Source: CALESS01 sp041741455
GTDB taxonomy: Bacteria; Chloroflexota; Anaerolineae; Anaerolineales; Anaerolineaceae
Direction of reading: 5' to 3'
NCBI GenBank assembly: GCA_041741455.1
Contig: JBGSJZ010000110.1
Coordinates: 49,559-113,558 of the forward strand
DNA length: 64,000 bases
A model generated the notes under the pieces. That model ran no database searches, had not been told where the DNA came from, and worked only from the letters and a program-made list of their open reading frames with translations. Positions 1 through 9,400 of the stretch are shown in pieces. Numbering within the stretch: the first letter of the stretch is position 1; the number at the start of each line of letters is the position of its first letter. The translations under genes and the position numbers were made by a program.

Positions 1-209
1 GCGTTCTTGATCACGATCCGCTCGCTGCTGGTAATAGTTGAGCCGGTGTTGGCGGTGTCGTAATTGAGGGATTGCCGGGCGCCATCTTCCATAGGCGCGG
101 CATAACCTGCTGGATTAGGAGCTGAGGCAGGAATTGCAGTGGCTGCTGCAGAAGCACAGGCACTCAGGACAAAAATCGAAAGGACAAGAATGATCATCAG
201 GCGTTTCAT
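1..209 (-). CDS. DUF4349-type lipoprotein, 5' part only
   Basis: The reading frame starts at the ATG complementary to 207-209, behind a clear GGAGG ribosome-binding site, and runs off the left edge of the window, so only about 69 residues are visible. The first 20 residues are a lipoprotein signal: a basic start (MKRL), a hydrophobic stretch and the lipobox LSAC. A low-complexity Ala/Pro linker follows, and then a segment ending in SSERIVIKN, which resembles the beginning of the DUF4349 domain found in Gram-positive and Chloroflexi lipoproteins. That family is membrane-anchored, has a predicted coiled coil, and has no settled function. The DUF4349 assignment rests on a short segment and is tentative; the lipoprotein call is firm. 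Confidence 0.7.
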   Translation of the reverse strand, partial: MKRLMIILVLSIFVLSACASAAATAIPASAPNPAGYAAPMEDGARQSLNYDTANTGSTITSSERIVIKN

Positions 210-282
210 GGCTTTTTTCCTCCACAGGTAAGACGAACCCCGGCTTAGAAAGTTCCGGGAAGAATCAAGATTTTCAATAACT

Positions 283-288
283 ATTATA
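283..288 (-). promoter_or_regulatory. -10 box for the DUF4349 lipoprotein gene
   Basis: On the minus strand this reads TATAAT, about 75 bases upstream of the lipoprotein start codon. No good -35 hexamer is visible at the usual distance, so the start site is a guess from the -10 box alone. Confidence 0.4.
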
Positions 289-360
289 GCGGCAGGTTGA
301 GGGAATGGGCACTCATCCAGCACACTTCTTTTCATCTTGAAGGTTGTTACTACCCAGTAT

Positions 361-381
361 TAACCAATTGTTGGTTATAAT
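361..381 (+). promoter_or_regulatory. Promoter -10 box overlapped by a palindrome
   Basis: TATAAT lies at 376-381, 24 bases before the start codon of the HprK-like gene. A perfect inverted repeat, TAACCAA-TTG-TTGGTTA, occupies 361-377 and overlaps the first bases of the -10 box. A dimeric regulator bound there would block RNA polymerase, so this is a candidate repressor operator. The -35 region is weak. Confidence 0.5.
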
Positions 382-405
382 TGGCCGAGCTTTGGAGGTT
401 AATGT

Positions 406-2166
406 ATGGCAATGAACTCATTTCTATTTCTAGATGATAAAGTGATATTGTGGTTGCAAGACCGGGTCTGCGAGGATTCTGAAGCTTTGCTGGCCAGTGA
501 GCCTTTTCTCAAGCTATTGACTCGTTGTGTCAACGATCTTCAGAAGAAGAATTCCAAATTGGTCCGCATTTTTGGGGCGTCTGCCCCGAATGCGGGTGAT
601 ATCAAGAACCTGGTGAACACTTTTCAGTTCCTGACCCGGCTGCCAGTGGAACACGTCATCAAGCTGGTGCCGGAATCGGAAGTTTTTTTTGCAGATCGCT
701 CTCTCTTCCATAATTTCGTTGAGCATCTCTACAACTACTGGCGGCATTTTCAGCGGCTGATCATCAGCCGCTCCACTTCCGAAGATGCGGACATCCGGCC
801 CAACCGAACCTTCAACCGCACCATCGAGCACCTGACCGACTTGGTTCGCAACACCTACCGGGATATTCAGGTGAATGTCTCAGGCAAGTACCCGCGCATT
901 TACCGGCAGGTCAGTGCGGGTGCGGAACTGGCGGCCATCACCAAGCTCAAACACCTTGACCTGCCTGAGACCTATCAGACGAAATTAGGCTCTGTGGGGA
1001 TTATCCGTCAGGTGCTGATGTACCCACCCTTGATTTTTGATTCGTCCAGCAATAAACGCTCTGGTGTATTTGAACAGGTCTTCACCAATCCGCTCGTTAA
1101 CCTCCAGGTCGATCCAGATCATTGGTTGTGCTATCCCGCCAAAGTTGGCCCACTGCTCGTGCTGGTGTATTTTCCCATCAAGGCGTTCGAACTAAATTTT
1201 GCTTTGTGTAATTTATTTGAACTGGCTGCCGGGGTGGACATTCAAAAGAAGGTAGATGCCATCCTGCTCTTCGGGGTCAATTCGCAAGAACTGGCTGAAA
1301 ACCAGCGAGACCGGGCTTTCTTCTACGATGACCCGGGGCACGGCCTGCTGCTGGGCGTGGTACCGGATCAGGCGCAATTTGGTTATTTTGGTTATCTCAA
1401 GAAGCTGATACTGACCCTCCACAATATTATCGTAATGAAAAATGGCAGGCTGCCTTTCCATGGCGCCATGTTTCAGCTTAAAGTCCGGGACACTGATGCG
1501 AAAAATATCCTGATCCTGGGGGATACGGGTGCCGGCAAATCCGAAACGCTGGAAGCTTTTCGCTCCATCGCCTCGCAAGATTTGGAGGATATCGAGATTG
1601 TGGCGGATGACATGGGTTCACTCTGGCTGGACGAACAGGGCCAGATCATTGCCTACGGCACGGAGATTGGCGCCTTTATCCGCCTGGACGACCTATCCCC
1701 CGGCTATGCATTTGGGCAAATGGACCGCGCCGTAATTCTGAACGCCAATCAGGTCAACGCCAGGGTGGTGATACCGGTAACGGACTATGAAACCATTATG
1801 GAAGGTCACCGGGTGGATTACATCCTGTATGCCAACAACTATGACCAGCTCCCCGCACATCAATCTGCGATCCGACGGTTTGATGACATGGTCGAAGCGC
1901 TGGACACCTTCCGCTCCGGTAGGGTGATGAGCAAGGGCACCACAACCACCACCGGCATTGTGGGCACGTATTTTGCTAACGTCTTTGGTCCACAGCAATT
2001 CCAGGGGCTGCATGAGGAACTGGCAAAATTGTTCTTTACTAAGATGTATGATAATGGACTGTACGTAGGCGAGATCCGCACGCAGTTAGGTATCCCCGGG
2101 TCGGAACGCTCTGGCCCGCTAACCGCCGCCAAAGATCTTTTGATATTATTGAAAACAGACAACTAA
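406..2166 (+). CDS. HPr kinase/PEPCK-like P-loop protein
   Basis: A 586-residue protein starting at an ATG with a GGAGG site 8 bases upstream. The first 350 or so residues match no family I recognise. Around residues 370-378 lies the P-loop GDTGAGKSE, followed near residue 400 by VADD. This Walker A plus VADD pair is the signature of the HPr kinase/phosphorylase catalytic domain, which shares its fold with ATP-dependent PEP carboxykinase. No HPr or other PTS gene is nearby, so the natural substrate is unlikely to be classical HPr. Similar large proteins may be labelled PEP carboxykinase in databases, but I see none of the usual PEPCK substrate motifs. A cytoplasmic ATP-dependent kinase of unknown target is the safest description. 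Confidence 0.65.
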   Translation: MAMNSFLFLDDKVILWLQDRVCEDSEALLASEPFLKLLTRCVNDLQKKNSKLVRIFGASAPNAGDIKNLVNTFQFLTRLPVEHVIKLVPESEVFFADRSLFHNFVEHLYNYWRHFQRLIISRSTSEDADIRPNRTFNRTIEHLTDLVRNTYRDIQVNVSGKYPRIYRQVSAGAELAAITKLKHLDLPETYQTKLGSVGIIRQVLMYPPLIFDSSSNKRSGVFEQVFTNPLVNLQVDPDHWLCYPAKVGPLLVLVYFPIKAFELNFALCNLFELAAGVDIQKKVDAILLFGVNSQELAENQRDRAFFYDDPGHGLLLGVVPDQAQFGYFGYLKKLILTLHNIIVMKNGRLPFHGAMFQLKVRDTDAKNILILGDTGAGKSETLEAFRSIASQDLEDIEIVADDMGSLWLDEQGQIIAYGTEIGAFIRLDDLSPGYAFGQMDRAVILNANQVNARVVIPVTDYETIMEGHRVDYILYANNYDQLPAHQSAIRRFDDMVEALDTFRSGRVMSKGTTTTTGIVGTYFANVFGPQQFQGLHEELAKLFFTKMYDNGLYVGEIRTQLGIPGSERSGPLTAAKDLLILLKTDN

Positions 2167-2592
2167 ATTATCGATGGTTTGGAAAAGTAGGGCAGATTGC
2201 CTTCGCAGAAAGCACCAGTTTTACGGTGAGGCAGAGGCACAAGGTGCCACCAATCTTGAATAGATTGGACATGGAAAACCATGCAAAAATTCTCGGACCG
2301 CCCAATCGTTAGCCTCGGCATTCTCTTTCGACAGATAGGTGGGGTACTCGATTTATTGGTATCGACCGGGATGGCAGTCCTATCATTCTGGGGCATTGGA
2401 AGTGTAGAAGCCTCTCCAACCCAAAATATTTTAAATGATCCGAGATAAGTGCTACTATTGCTTGGTCGCTGTAGAGGTTCTTATACTACTTCAGCTTACC
2501 TCTTTTTCGACCAATTTAATTGCACTTGCTACTTGAATCTACTCTACGAAAATTTGATCAAAGAACTATCAATACTCCATTGTGAGGAAGGA
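2167..2592. other. Gene-poor, AT-rich stretch
   Basis: There is no intact gene in these 426 bases. The left part contains a decayed coding relic (listed separately); the right part (about 2440-2590) is AT-rich with no recognisable promoter, hairpin or RNA. Confidence 0.5.
2322..2438 (+). pseudogene. Decayed relic of a NucS/DUF91-like nuclease domain
   Basis: One frame reads SLSTDRWGTRFIGIDRDGSP and then IILGHWK before a TGA at 2436-2438. This resembles the nuclease core of NucS/DUF91/DUF5655 proteins, where a segment like GRIDLIGIDRDG is followed by a beta strand ending in the catalytic E-x-K; here the E-x-K is changed to H-W-K. No start codon, ribosome-binding site or continuous upstream frame was found. 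I read this as a remnant and not a working gene. The match is short and made by eye. Confidence 0.35.
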
Positions 2593-3138
2593 TTATTGCC
2601 TTGTAAAGGCTTTTCGGATTTGATAGATGACGCTTCCAAGATATCCAGCAATTATCAGCATTAATCCGCCTGCAATAAAAAATTGGACAATATCCGAATA
2701 GGTCATCGAAGAAGGTTTAATGGAGGCTGTAATTAAAAAGGCAATTGCAGCTACAAGGAACAACACAAAATTGATCTTCACTGCCATTAATAACCTTTTG
2801 TTTCGTTTTTCCATGCTTTCCATATCAGAAAATGATTCGGGACGCTTATTTGTGTATTCCTGACGCCAGATGTTCGCACTTGCCATCTGACCCACATATT
2901 CCCAGCCAAATTGCTCATAAATCGATTTGTATTCCTCGTTCGGAAACGAATTCACATCGTAAACAAAGCGATATTTCTTAGGGGCACTCTCCATGAAATC
3001 CATTTTTATTGAACTCCACTGACCGATCTTTTCAACCACCCATCCCTGGAGTGCCATATCTTCAAGCCAGTTCTCAAAGTTGGCAGGGATAATATTGCCT
3101 TTACGGAAGGCACTGAAGTACACGCTCTTCGTTTTCAT
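2593..3138 (-). CDS. DUF2812 membrane protein
   Basis: A 181-residue protein. The N-terminal 100 residues form a soluble DUF2812 domain, with landmarks such as LEDMALQGW and KKYRFVYD. Two membrane helices follow (about 115-135 and 148-170), then a short basic tail. Its start codon overlaps the stop of the PadR gene by four bases, so the pair is translationally coupled. PadR/DUF2812 pairs are common in Firmicutes; the PadR protein generally represses the pair and DUF2812 is often suspected of a role in membrane stress or drug response. The exact function is unknown. The region is more AT-rich than its surroundings, consistent with acquisition. Confidence 0.8.
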   Translation of the reverse strand: MKTKSVYFSAFRKGNIIPANFENWLEDMALQGWVVEKIGQWSSIKMDFMESAPKKYRFVYDVNSFPNEEYKSIYEQFGWEYVGQMASANIWRQEYTNKRPESFSDMESMEKRNKRLLMAVKINFVLFLVAAIAFLITASIKPSSMTYSDIVQFFIAGGLMLIIAGYLGSVIYQIRKAFTRQ

Positions 3139-3455
3139 CGTACCAACTCCTCTGCAATCTTATAAAGTTCACTGATGCGTCTTGCTTCTTCATGTAAAAT
3201 TTCATTCCCAATATCTGTAATCAGATAATTCTTTTTTCGGTCAATTTCCTGTGTTGCCACAATCAGTCCATCATGTTCCAGTTTCGTCAGGCTTTGGTAG
3301 ATTGTGCCTGCCCCCAGGGTTATCCTATTGTTTGTGAGAATTTCGACATATTGCATGATTCCGTAGCCATGTCTTTCTTGTCGTAAAGAAAAAAGAATGA
3401 AGAACATGGTTTCGCTCATCGGGATGAACCTTTTTCGAATTCTTTGAATATCCAT
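3135..3455 (-). CDS. PadR-family transcriptional regulator
   Basis: A 106-residue winged-helix repressor. The central part shows the PadR hallmarks RHGYGIMQYVE, GTIYQSLTKLEHDGLI and YLITDIGNEIL, followed by the C-terminal dimerisation helix. The N-terminal MDIQRIRKRF is basic. It is the first gene of a two-gene unit with the DUF2812 protein and lies directly behind a promoter whose spacer is a palindrome, so autoregulation is likely. The inducing ligand cannot be told from the sequence. Confidence 0.9.
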   Translation of the reverse strand: MDIQRIRKRFIPMSETMFFILFSLRQERHGYGIMQYVEILTNNRITLGAGTIYQSLTKLEHDGLIVATQEIDRKKNYLITDIGNEILHEEARRISELYKIAEELVR

Positions 3456-3477
3456 GAGACCTCTCCTGTATTACGTG

Positions 3478-3506
3478 ATGATATATCACGATGTGATATA
3501 TGTCAA
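3478..3506 (-). promoter_or_regulatory. PadR promoter with operator in the spacer
   Basis: On the minus strand there is TTGACA (3501-3506), a 17-base spacer and TATCAT (3478-3483). A perfect 9+3+9 inverted repeat, ATATATCAC-GAT-GTGATATAT, fills 3481-3501, covering the spacer and touching both hexamers. This is an ideal place for a repressor, presumably the PadR protein itself. Confidence 0.75.
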
Positions 3507-3638
3507 GAGGCAACATAGACCAATCGAACGAGCCAATTATAGATTTGATAGTTGGATAGAGTGCTTTCGCATCTGATCGAACCATTTCCTGGTCGATCAT
3601 AATCTGGCGTGTTTAACAGCCGCGATTTTTGGATAAAT

Positions 3639-3668
3639 TTCTGTGCTTATCTGCGTCAGTCTGCGAAA
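3639..3668. repeat. Three 10-bp units of an ATCTGYG repeat
   Basis: Three consecutive 10-base units share the core TCTGYG (TTCTGTGCTT, ATCTGCGTCA, GTCTGCGAAA). They follow GGATAAATT and lie just past the end of the metallophosphoesterase gene. A closely similar array lies at 27892-27921, so this is a dispersed extragenic repeat. Confidence 0.5.
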
Positions 3669-3674
3669 AAAAGT

Positions 3675-4400
3675 TTACCACCCCTCTGCTAACCGCTGGG
3701 CGTGACGTTTGGGCAGGCCAGCCACCCGGATGCGAGTCTGGACGGGGGTCACATCATATTCCACCCGCCGGCTGGTCCATAATTTCTCCTCGGGCAGGTA
3801 GATGGCGTAAGCCGCCCGCCGATCGCGGTCGCGCGGCTGGCCGACTGAGCCCGGGTTGAGGATGCCGCGGCTGACCATTTTGATTTCTTCGTCTTCTTTC
3901 ATGATGCGCCACTCCATCCGGTCGTCTTCCCCCAGCAGGTAACAAATTGGGATGTGGGTGTGGCCGACAAAGGCGTAATCCGTCTCAAAAGTGGTGAAGT
4001 TGATGGCGGCCGTGTAGGTATCCAGCAGGTATTCCCAAATCGGGTTGCGCGGGCTGCCGTGGGCCAGGGTGATACCGTCAATCTCCTGTTTTTCCGGCAG
4101 GTTGGCCAGGAATTCCAGGTTCTCCATCGAGAGGGCTTTGCGGGTCCACAGGGCAGCCTGGCGGGCTTCCTTATTGAAACTGTTCAGGTCAATTTTATCG
4201 ATCACGGCTGCATCGTGGTTGCCCATCAGGCAGACCAAACCGGGCAGGCTGCGCACAAGGCGGATGCATTCGTTGGGGTCCGGGCCGTAACCGGTCAGAT
4301 CCCCCAGGCACCAGGCGGCGTCAAAGCTGCCGGCATCTTGCAGGACGGTGGTCAGGGCGTTCAGGTTGGCGTGGATGTCGGAAAGAATCAAGATGCGCAT
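3675..4400 (-). CDS. Metallophosphoesterase (YfcE/MJ0936-like)
   Basis: A 241-residue calcineurin-like phosphoesterase. The dimetal motifs are in order: SDIHANLNAL at residues 7-16 (D-x-H), GDLTGYGPDP near 33-42 (GD), GNHD near 61, and GHTHIP for the last histidine pair. LNPGSVGQPRDRD towards the C-terminus is typical of the YfcE/MJ0936 class of small phosphodiesterases. It lies 3 bases behind a CoaB-like fragment at the end of the methionine operon and is probably cotranscribed. Substrate is unknown; members of the class act on phosphodiesters or nucleotides. Confidence 0.85.
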   Translation of the reverse strand: MRILILSDIHANLNALTTVLQDAGSFDAAWCLGDLTGYGPDPNECIRLVRSLPGLVCLMGNHDAAVIDKIDLNSFNKEARQAALWTRKALSMENLEFLANLPEKQEIDGITLAHGSPRNPIWEYLLDTYTAAINFTTFETDYAFVGHTHIPICYLLGEDDRMEWRIMKEDEEIKMVSRGILNPGSVGQPRDRDRRAAYAIYLPEEKLWTSRRVEYDVTPVQTRIRVAGLPKRHAQRLAEGW

Positions 4401-4403
4401 AAA

Positions 4404-4589
4404 TTATTTCAACCATTCCAGTAGAATTTGCATTAATTGATCTGCAACTTCGTCTTTGCCCTGCAGCGGCAGCGCTACCTGGCGATTTTCCGGGTAGAGC
4501 AAGGTCACCAGGTTGGTGGCTGTTTCAAAGCCAGCATCCGGGGCGGTCATGTCATTGGCAATAATGCCGATATCAACGGTGAGTAACAT
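4404..4589 (-). pseudogene. C-terminal fragment of CoaBC
   Basis: A 61-residue frame with IIANDMTAPDAGFE, TNLVTLLYPENR and LPLQGKDEVADQL. These match the last 55 or so residues of phosphopantothenate-cysteine ligase (CoaB domain of CoaBC), where ANDVSAPDAGFG and TNRVTLI are conserved. Everything before this, including the whole CoaC domain and the catalytic part of CoaB, is missing, and an in-frame stop lies just before the ATG. It sits 18 bases behind the MTHFR fusion gene and 3 bases before the phosphoesterase gene. It could still be translated as a small protein, but cannot make coenzyme A alone. Confidence 0.65.
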
Positions 4590-4606
4590 ATATCATTCCA
4601 GGAGCG

Positions 4607-6469
4607 TCAAGGCCGGTTGATGGTCTCGATGATTTCCGCCACCAGGTCATAACGGCCAAAGGCTGGCATCAGGTAGATGCCCTGTACTCGCTGGCGCAAC
4701 GCCTGGGTTAATTCTATCGCAATTTGTACGCCGGTACGAGGGCCATTTTCTCCGGCACCCTCCATGCGCAGGCGGATATCTTCCGGGATATAGACACCAG
4801 GCACTTCGTGGTGCAGGAAGGAGGCATGCCTGGCATTATAGAGTGGCAGCAGCCCGAGCAGCAGTGGCACTGGCAATGGACCGTGCTCGGATTCGTACAA
4901 GTGAAGCAAGTTTTCGACCGGTTCCACTGCGTAGATCGGCTGGGTCAGGATGAAATCCGCCCCGGCGTTCAACTTACGGCGCAGGTTCTTGATCTCGGCC
5001 TGCGCATCCTGTGGGTTGAGGTTGAGGGCACAGCCGACGAAGAAACCGGTCGGTTGGCCGATGTCCGTCCCGGCATGGTCCACCCCGGCGTTGAAGTTTT
5101 GCTTGATCAATTTGATCAGGCCGGAGGGCACCAGGTCATAGTTATCCATCGCATCCGGGTAATCGCCGATGGCGGTCGGGTCGCCCATCACCACAAAGAC
5201 ATTGCGCACGCCCAGGGCATGGGCGGCCAGCAGGTCGCCCTGCACCCGCAATAGGTTACGACCGCGGGTGGGAAAATGCAGGGTGGTTTCAATTTCGATC
5301 CGCCGCTGGATCAGGCTGCATACCGCCCAGGGCGACATGCGCATGCGGGCCATCGGCGAATCAGCCACATTGATTACATCTGCCCCGGCTTCCTTCAACA
5401 GGCTGGCGCCGGCCAGCAGCTTGTGGGTGGCCAGGCCGCGCGGCGGGTCCATCTCCACTGCAACGGTGAACTTGCCATTGGCCAATTTCTCCGCCAGTAG
5501 GGTTGGTTGCAATTGCGGCTCGCGGGTTTCCTCGCTTTCCACACTGGAGAGGGCAAAGCCATTGGTATGTGGGGCAGATTCAGCGCTATCCAGTGTCTGG
5601 CGAATGACCTGGATATGCTGGGGGGTGGTACCGCAGCAACCGCCAATGACAGAGGCGCCATTCTCCCAGAAGGCCAGGGTGTAATCGTGGAAGTAATCGG
5701 CTGCCGCCGGATACTTGATCCGACCACTGACCTGTTCTGGCCAGCCGGCATTCGGCATGACGGAGAAACGTCCTTCCGGCACAGTCTGGCGCATCAACTT
5801 CAAGATGCGCAGGATCTGGTTGGGACCACCGGAGCAGTTGACGCCGATCACATCCGCCCCCAATTCCGCCATTTTACGGGCAACCTTGGTTGGGCTGTCG
5901 CCCAGCAAGGTGCGGTCATCCCGGGTGAAGGTCATCGAGGCAATGATTGGCAGGTCCGGGGCGATGGTGCGACAAGCATGGATGGCCTCGCGCACTTCGT
6001 AAAGATCGGTCATGGTCTCGATGATAAACAGGTCCACTCCAGCGCCGGCCAGGGCGGCCGCCTGCTCGGCAAAGGCCAGGCGGGCCTGTTCTGGCTGGAC
6101 CCGGCCAAAGGGTGCCAGGCGTACCCCCAGTGGGCCGATATCACCAGCGATCCAGATATCCCGGAAGGAGGCCAGCACCACCCGCCGGGCCAGTTCGACA
6201 GCTGCGGTATTGATCTCGGTAACATGCTCCTCCAGGCCGTGTTCAGCCAGTTTGTAGCAGTTGGACCCGAAGGTATTGGTTTGAATCATCTCCGAGCCGG
6301 CGTCGATGTACTCACGGTGGATATCCGCCACCAATGCCGGGCGCTGCAGGTTGAGTAAATCGAAACTGGCTTCAAAGCTGATCCCGCGTAAGTGTAGTAA
6401 CGTACCCATGGCGCCGTCGGATAGCAGGGGTTTGCCGGTGGAAATCCGATCCAGGAATGATTTGTTCAT
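4607..6469 (-). CDS. Homocysteine S-methyltransferase/methylene-THF reductase fusion
   Basis: A 620-residue bifunctional protein. Residues 1-290 are a homocysteine methyltransferase domain with DGAMGT at the start, GVNCSGGP near 210 and the zinc motif GGCCGTTPQHI near 277. Residues 320-620 are a methylenetetrahydrofolate reductase barrel, with EMDPPRG, GDPTAIGDYP and LTQPIYAVE. The reductase makes 5-methyl-THF from methylene-THF; the other domain transfers a methyl group to homocysteine. This fusion is well known in Firmicutes (YitJ) and Chloroflexi. It follows metH by 13 bases, so it belongs to the same SAM-riboswitch-controlled operon and supplies methyl-THF for MetH. The cytoplasm is the place of action. 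Confidence 0.92.
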   Translation of the reverse strand: MNKSFLDRISTGKPLLSDGAMGTLLHLRGISFEASFDLLNLQRPALVADIHREYIDAGSEMIQTNTFGSNCYKLAEHGLEEHVTEINTAAVELARRVVLASFRDIWIAGDIGPLGVRLAPFGRVQPEQARLAFAEQAAALAGAGVDLFIIETMTDLYEVREAIHACRTIAPDLPIIASMTFTRDDRTLLGDSPTKVARKMAELGADVIGVNCSGGPNQILRILKLMRQTVPEGRFSVMPNAGWPEQVSGRIKYPAAADYFHDYTLAFWENGASVIGGCCGTTPQHIQVIRQTLDSAESAPHTNGFALSSVESEETREPQLQPTLLAEKLANGKFTVAVEMDPPRGLATHKLLAGASLLKEAGADVINVADSPMARMRMSPWAVCSLIQRRIEIETTLHFPTRGRNLLRVQGDLLAAHALGVRNVFVVMGDPTAIGDYPDAMDNYDLVPSGLIKLIKQNFNAGVDHAGTDIGQPTGFFVGCALNLNPQDAQAEIKNLRRKLNAGADFILTQPIYAVEPVENLLHLYESEHGPLPVPLLLGLLPLYNARHASFLHHEVPGVYIPEDIRLRMEGAGENGPRTGVQIAIELTQALRQRVQGIYLMPAFGRYDLVAEIIETINRP

Positions 6470-6482
6470 GAGGTTACCCCTT

Positions 6483-9400
6483 TCAGCGGGTCAACTGCTC
6501 CACCCGGCTTTCGCCGGTGGAGTAATAGCGGGCCTGCGGGTGATGGATGATGATGGCAGCGGTGGATTGCTCCGGGATCAACTGGTAGGCCGGGCTGAGT
6601 TGCATACCGAGTGAGACTTCCGCTGGCAACAATTGGAACACAATACTGTGGTCAGCCAGTTCAGGGATGGCCGGATAGCCCCAGGAATAGCGCTTGCCTT
6701 GCTCCTCGGCCAGGCCGAGCTCGCGCCGGATGTGGCGGTGCAGGTATTCAGCCGCGGATTCGGCGGTCTGGACAGCCAGGCCGTGCGAGAAGTGGGCTTC
6801 AGTATAATCCCCGGCAGCCTGCAAGCGGTCAATACGAGCGGTGGCTTCCTGGCCGACGGTCACGATTTGGAAAGCCACCACGTCCATCTGGCCGGAGTGA
6901 ACCGGAGCAAAGTAATCCGCCAGGCACAACAAGTCGCCTTCTGGTTGGCGCGGGAAGCTGAAGCGGGTCAATTCCTCCGGCGCGCCGGCCTGGGCAGAAC
7001 CGGGTTCATAAACGATCAGGTCATTGCCCTCGGATTGGGCGGGCCAATAACCGTATATGCCTTGGGGTTTAAGCCATTTCTCAGCCACGGCTTCCCGGCG
7101 CATTTTAACCAGGCGAGTTTCAAAGGATTTCAACAGCTTTTCCCAGGCCTCGCCGTGGGTGTTTTTAGCTCCCCAAGATAGACGGAAGAGCTCGTTCTTG
7201 GCCAGGTGTTGAAAGACCACATCCAGCGGCATCTGGCGTACCAGGCGCGGACCCCAGGTCGGCGGGCGCGGGATGGAAGGAGCAGGCGGTACACTGGAGC
7301 GGATCATGGTCGGGGCAGCCGGGGCAGTGGTCGTGACCCGGTTCAATTCGATTTCAGCTTCCTTGCGGTTCTGAACCACCAGGGAGGTTCGCAACTGCGG
7401 GTCCGTCAATTGATCCATCACGTTCAAGCCTTCGAAGGCGTCCTTGCAGTAGAACACGCCGGGGGCGTAAAGCTCACCGTGCTCGGTCAAGAGGATGCGC
7501 CGGCCAAAGCGGCGGTTGATGGCCGCTCCGCCAATCAACACCGGGATGGAAAGTTTGCGTCGTTGCAGTTCGTTGACAATCAACGGCATCTGCTTGCTGG
7601 TCGAGACCAGCAAGGCGCTCAGGCCGATGGCATCCGCTTGGACCTCGATAGCCTTGCTGAGGATGGTTTCGGCTGGCACCTGTTTGCCCAGGTCGATCAC
7701 ACTGTAGCCGTTGTTGACCAGGATGGTCTTGACCAGGTTTTTACCGATATCGTGCACATCCCCATACACTGTCGCCAGCACGATGGTGCCTTTCGTGACG
7801 CCTTCCTTGCGCTCCAGGAATTTTTCCAGGTGAGACACGGCTTTCTTCATCACCTCAGCGGATTGCAGCACAAAGGGCAGGATCAATTCGCCGCTGCCAA
7901 ATTTATCGCCGACTTCCTTCATGGCGGGCAGCAACACTTTGTTGAGCAATTCAACCGCGTGGGTATTCCAATCCAGGCGCGGATGGCGTCCCAGGATTTC
8001 GTCAATATCCGCTTCCACGCCATCTTTTTCGCGGTGCAGGATGCGCCAATGCAGGCGGCCTTCAGCGGACAGGGTGGCCAGCTCAGCCGCAGATTGGCTA
8101 CCTTTGTGGGTAGTTTCCACCCCTTCAAAGCGCTGGATCAGGCGGGTCAGAGCATCCGGCCGGCGGTTGAAGATCAGATCTTCCGCCAGTTGGCGATCCT
8201 CTGCGGGAATTTCTGCGTAAGGCGTCACCTGGGCTGGGTTAACGATGGCCATATCCAGCCCGGCAAGCACGGCGTGATACAGCATGATCGAGTTCAAAAC
8301 CGGGCGGGCGGCGGGTGGCAGGCCAAAGGAGACGTTGGAGACGCCCAGCGAAGTCAGCACTCCTGGCAGTTCAGCTTTGATCAGGCGAATGCCCTCGAGC
8401 GTTTCAATAGCAGATTGGTTAAATTCCGGGTCGCCAGTGGCCAGGGTGAAGGTCAGCGCGTCAAACACCAGGTCGCCGGTTTGAAGACCGAATTCGTTGA
8501 CAGCAATCTCGTGAATCTGGCGGGCAACTTCCAGTTTACGAGCGGCAGTTTTGGCCATACCGGCTTGATCAATGGTCAGACAGATCACGGCGGCATTGTA
8601 GGTGCGGGCCAGGCTGAAGATGTGCTCCAGCTTCGGCCGGCCGCTTTCCAGGTGGGTCGAATTAATCAGGCAGCGGCCGGGGGCGGTCTGCAGCGCAGCT
8701 TCCATCACTTCCACCTCGGTGGTGTCAATCACCAGCGGGGCGCGCACCACCGGTGCCAGCAACTTGACGATCCGGCGCATCAGACCAGCCTCGTCGCCGC
8801 TTTCGGTCAAGGCCACGCTGATATCCAGGCCGTGTGCGCCACTGTTGACCTGTTGGCGGGCAATCGACAGGGCTGAATCATACTCCTCCGCCAGGATGAT
8901 TTGTTTGAACTTGGCGCTGCCCTGGGTGTTCAGCCGCTCGCCGATCAGGAAGGGTCGTGGCTCTTGCAGCATGGACACAGCTTGGGTAGCGGAGGCCAGC
9001 CGGGGCGGGCGCAGGGTTGGGCGGGGTTGGGGGATGTGGGCGCGGACGCGCAGCACTAGCTGTTCCAGGTGGGCTGGGGTGGTTCCACAGCAGCCACCTA
9101 CCACGTTGATGTGGTGCTGTTCGACGAATTCAGCCAGTGTCTCGGCAAAGGGTTCAGGCTCCAGTGGATAGACGGCCTGGCCATCCACGTTTAGCGGCAA
9201 GCCGGCGTTCGGGATGCAGGAGACCGGCATCGTAGCGTGCGCCCCCAGGAAGCGGATAGGCTCGCGCATGTAGTCTGGACCGGTAGAACAATTCAGACCG
9301 ATCACATCAATCTGCATGCCCTCCAGAATGGCCAGCACCGCCGCGATATCTGTGCCGAGCAGCATGCGCCCAGTGGTATCCAGCGTGACCTGGACCTGGA

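Noticed and set aside
2163..2664. Short frames on both strands in the gene-poor region
   Set aside because: No ribosome sites or conserved motifs except the decayed nuclease frame, which lacks a start.
5507..6358. A 283-codon plus-strand frame
   Set aside because: Antisense to the homocysteine methyltransferase fusion; no protein-like motifs.
7206..8876. A 556-codon open frame on the plus strand
   Set aside because: It lies opposite metH, has no start site or recognisable motif, and is explained by the codon bias of metH.
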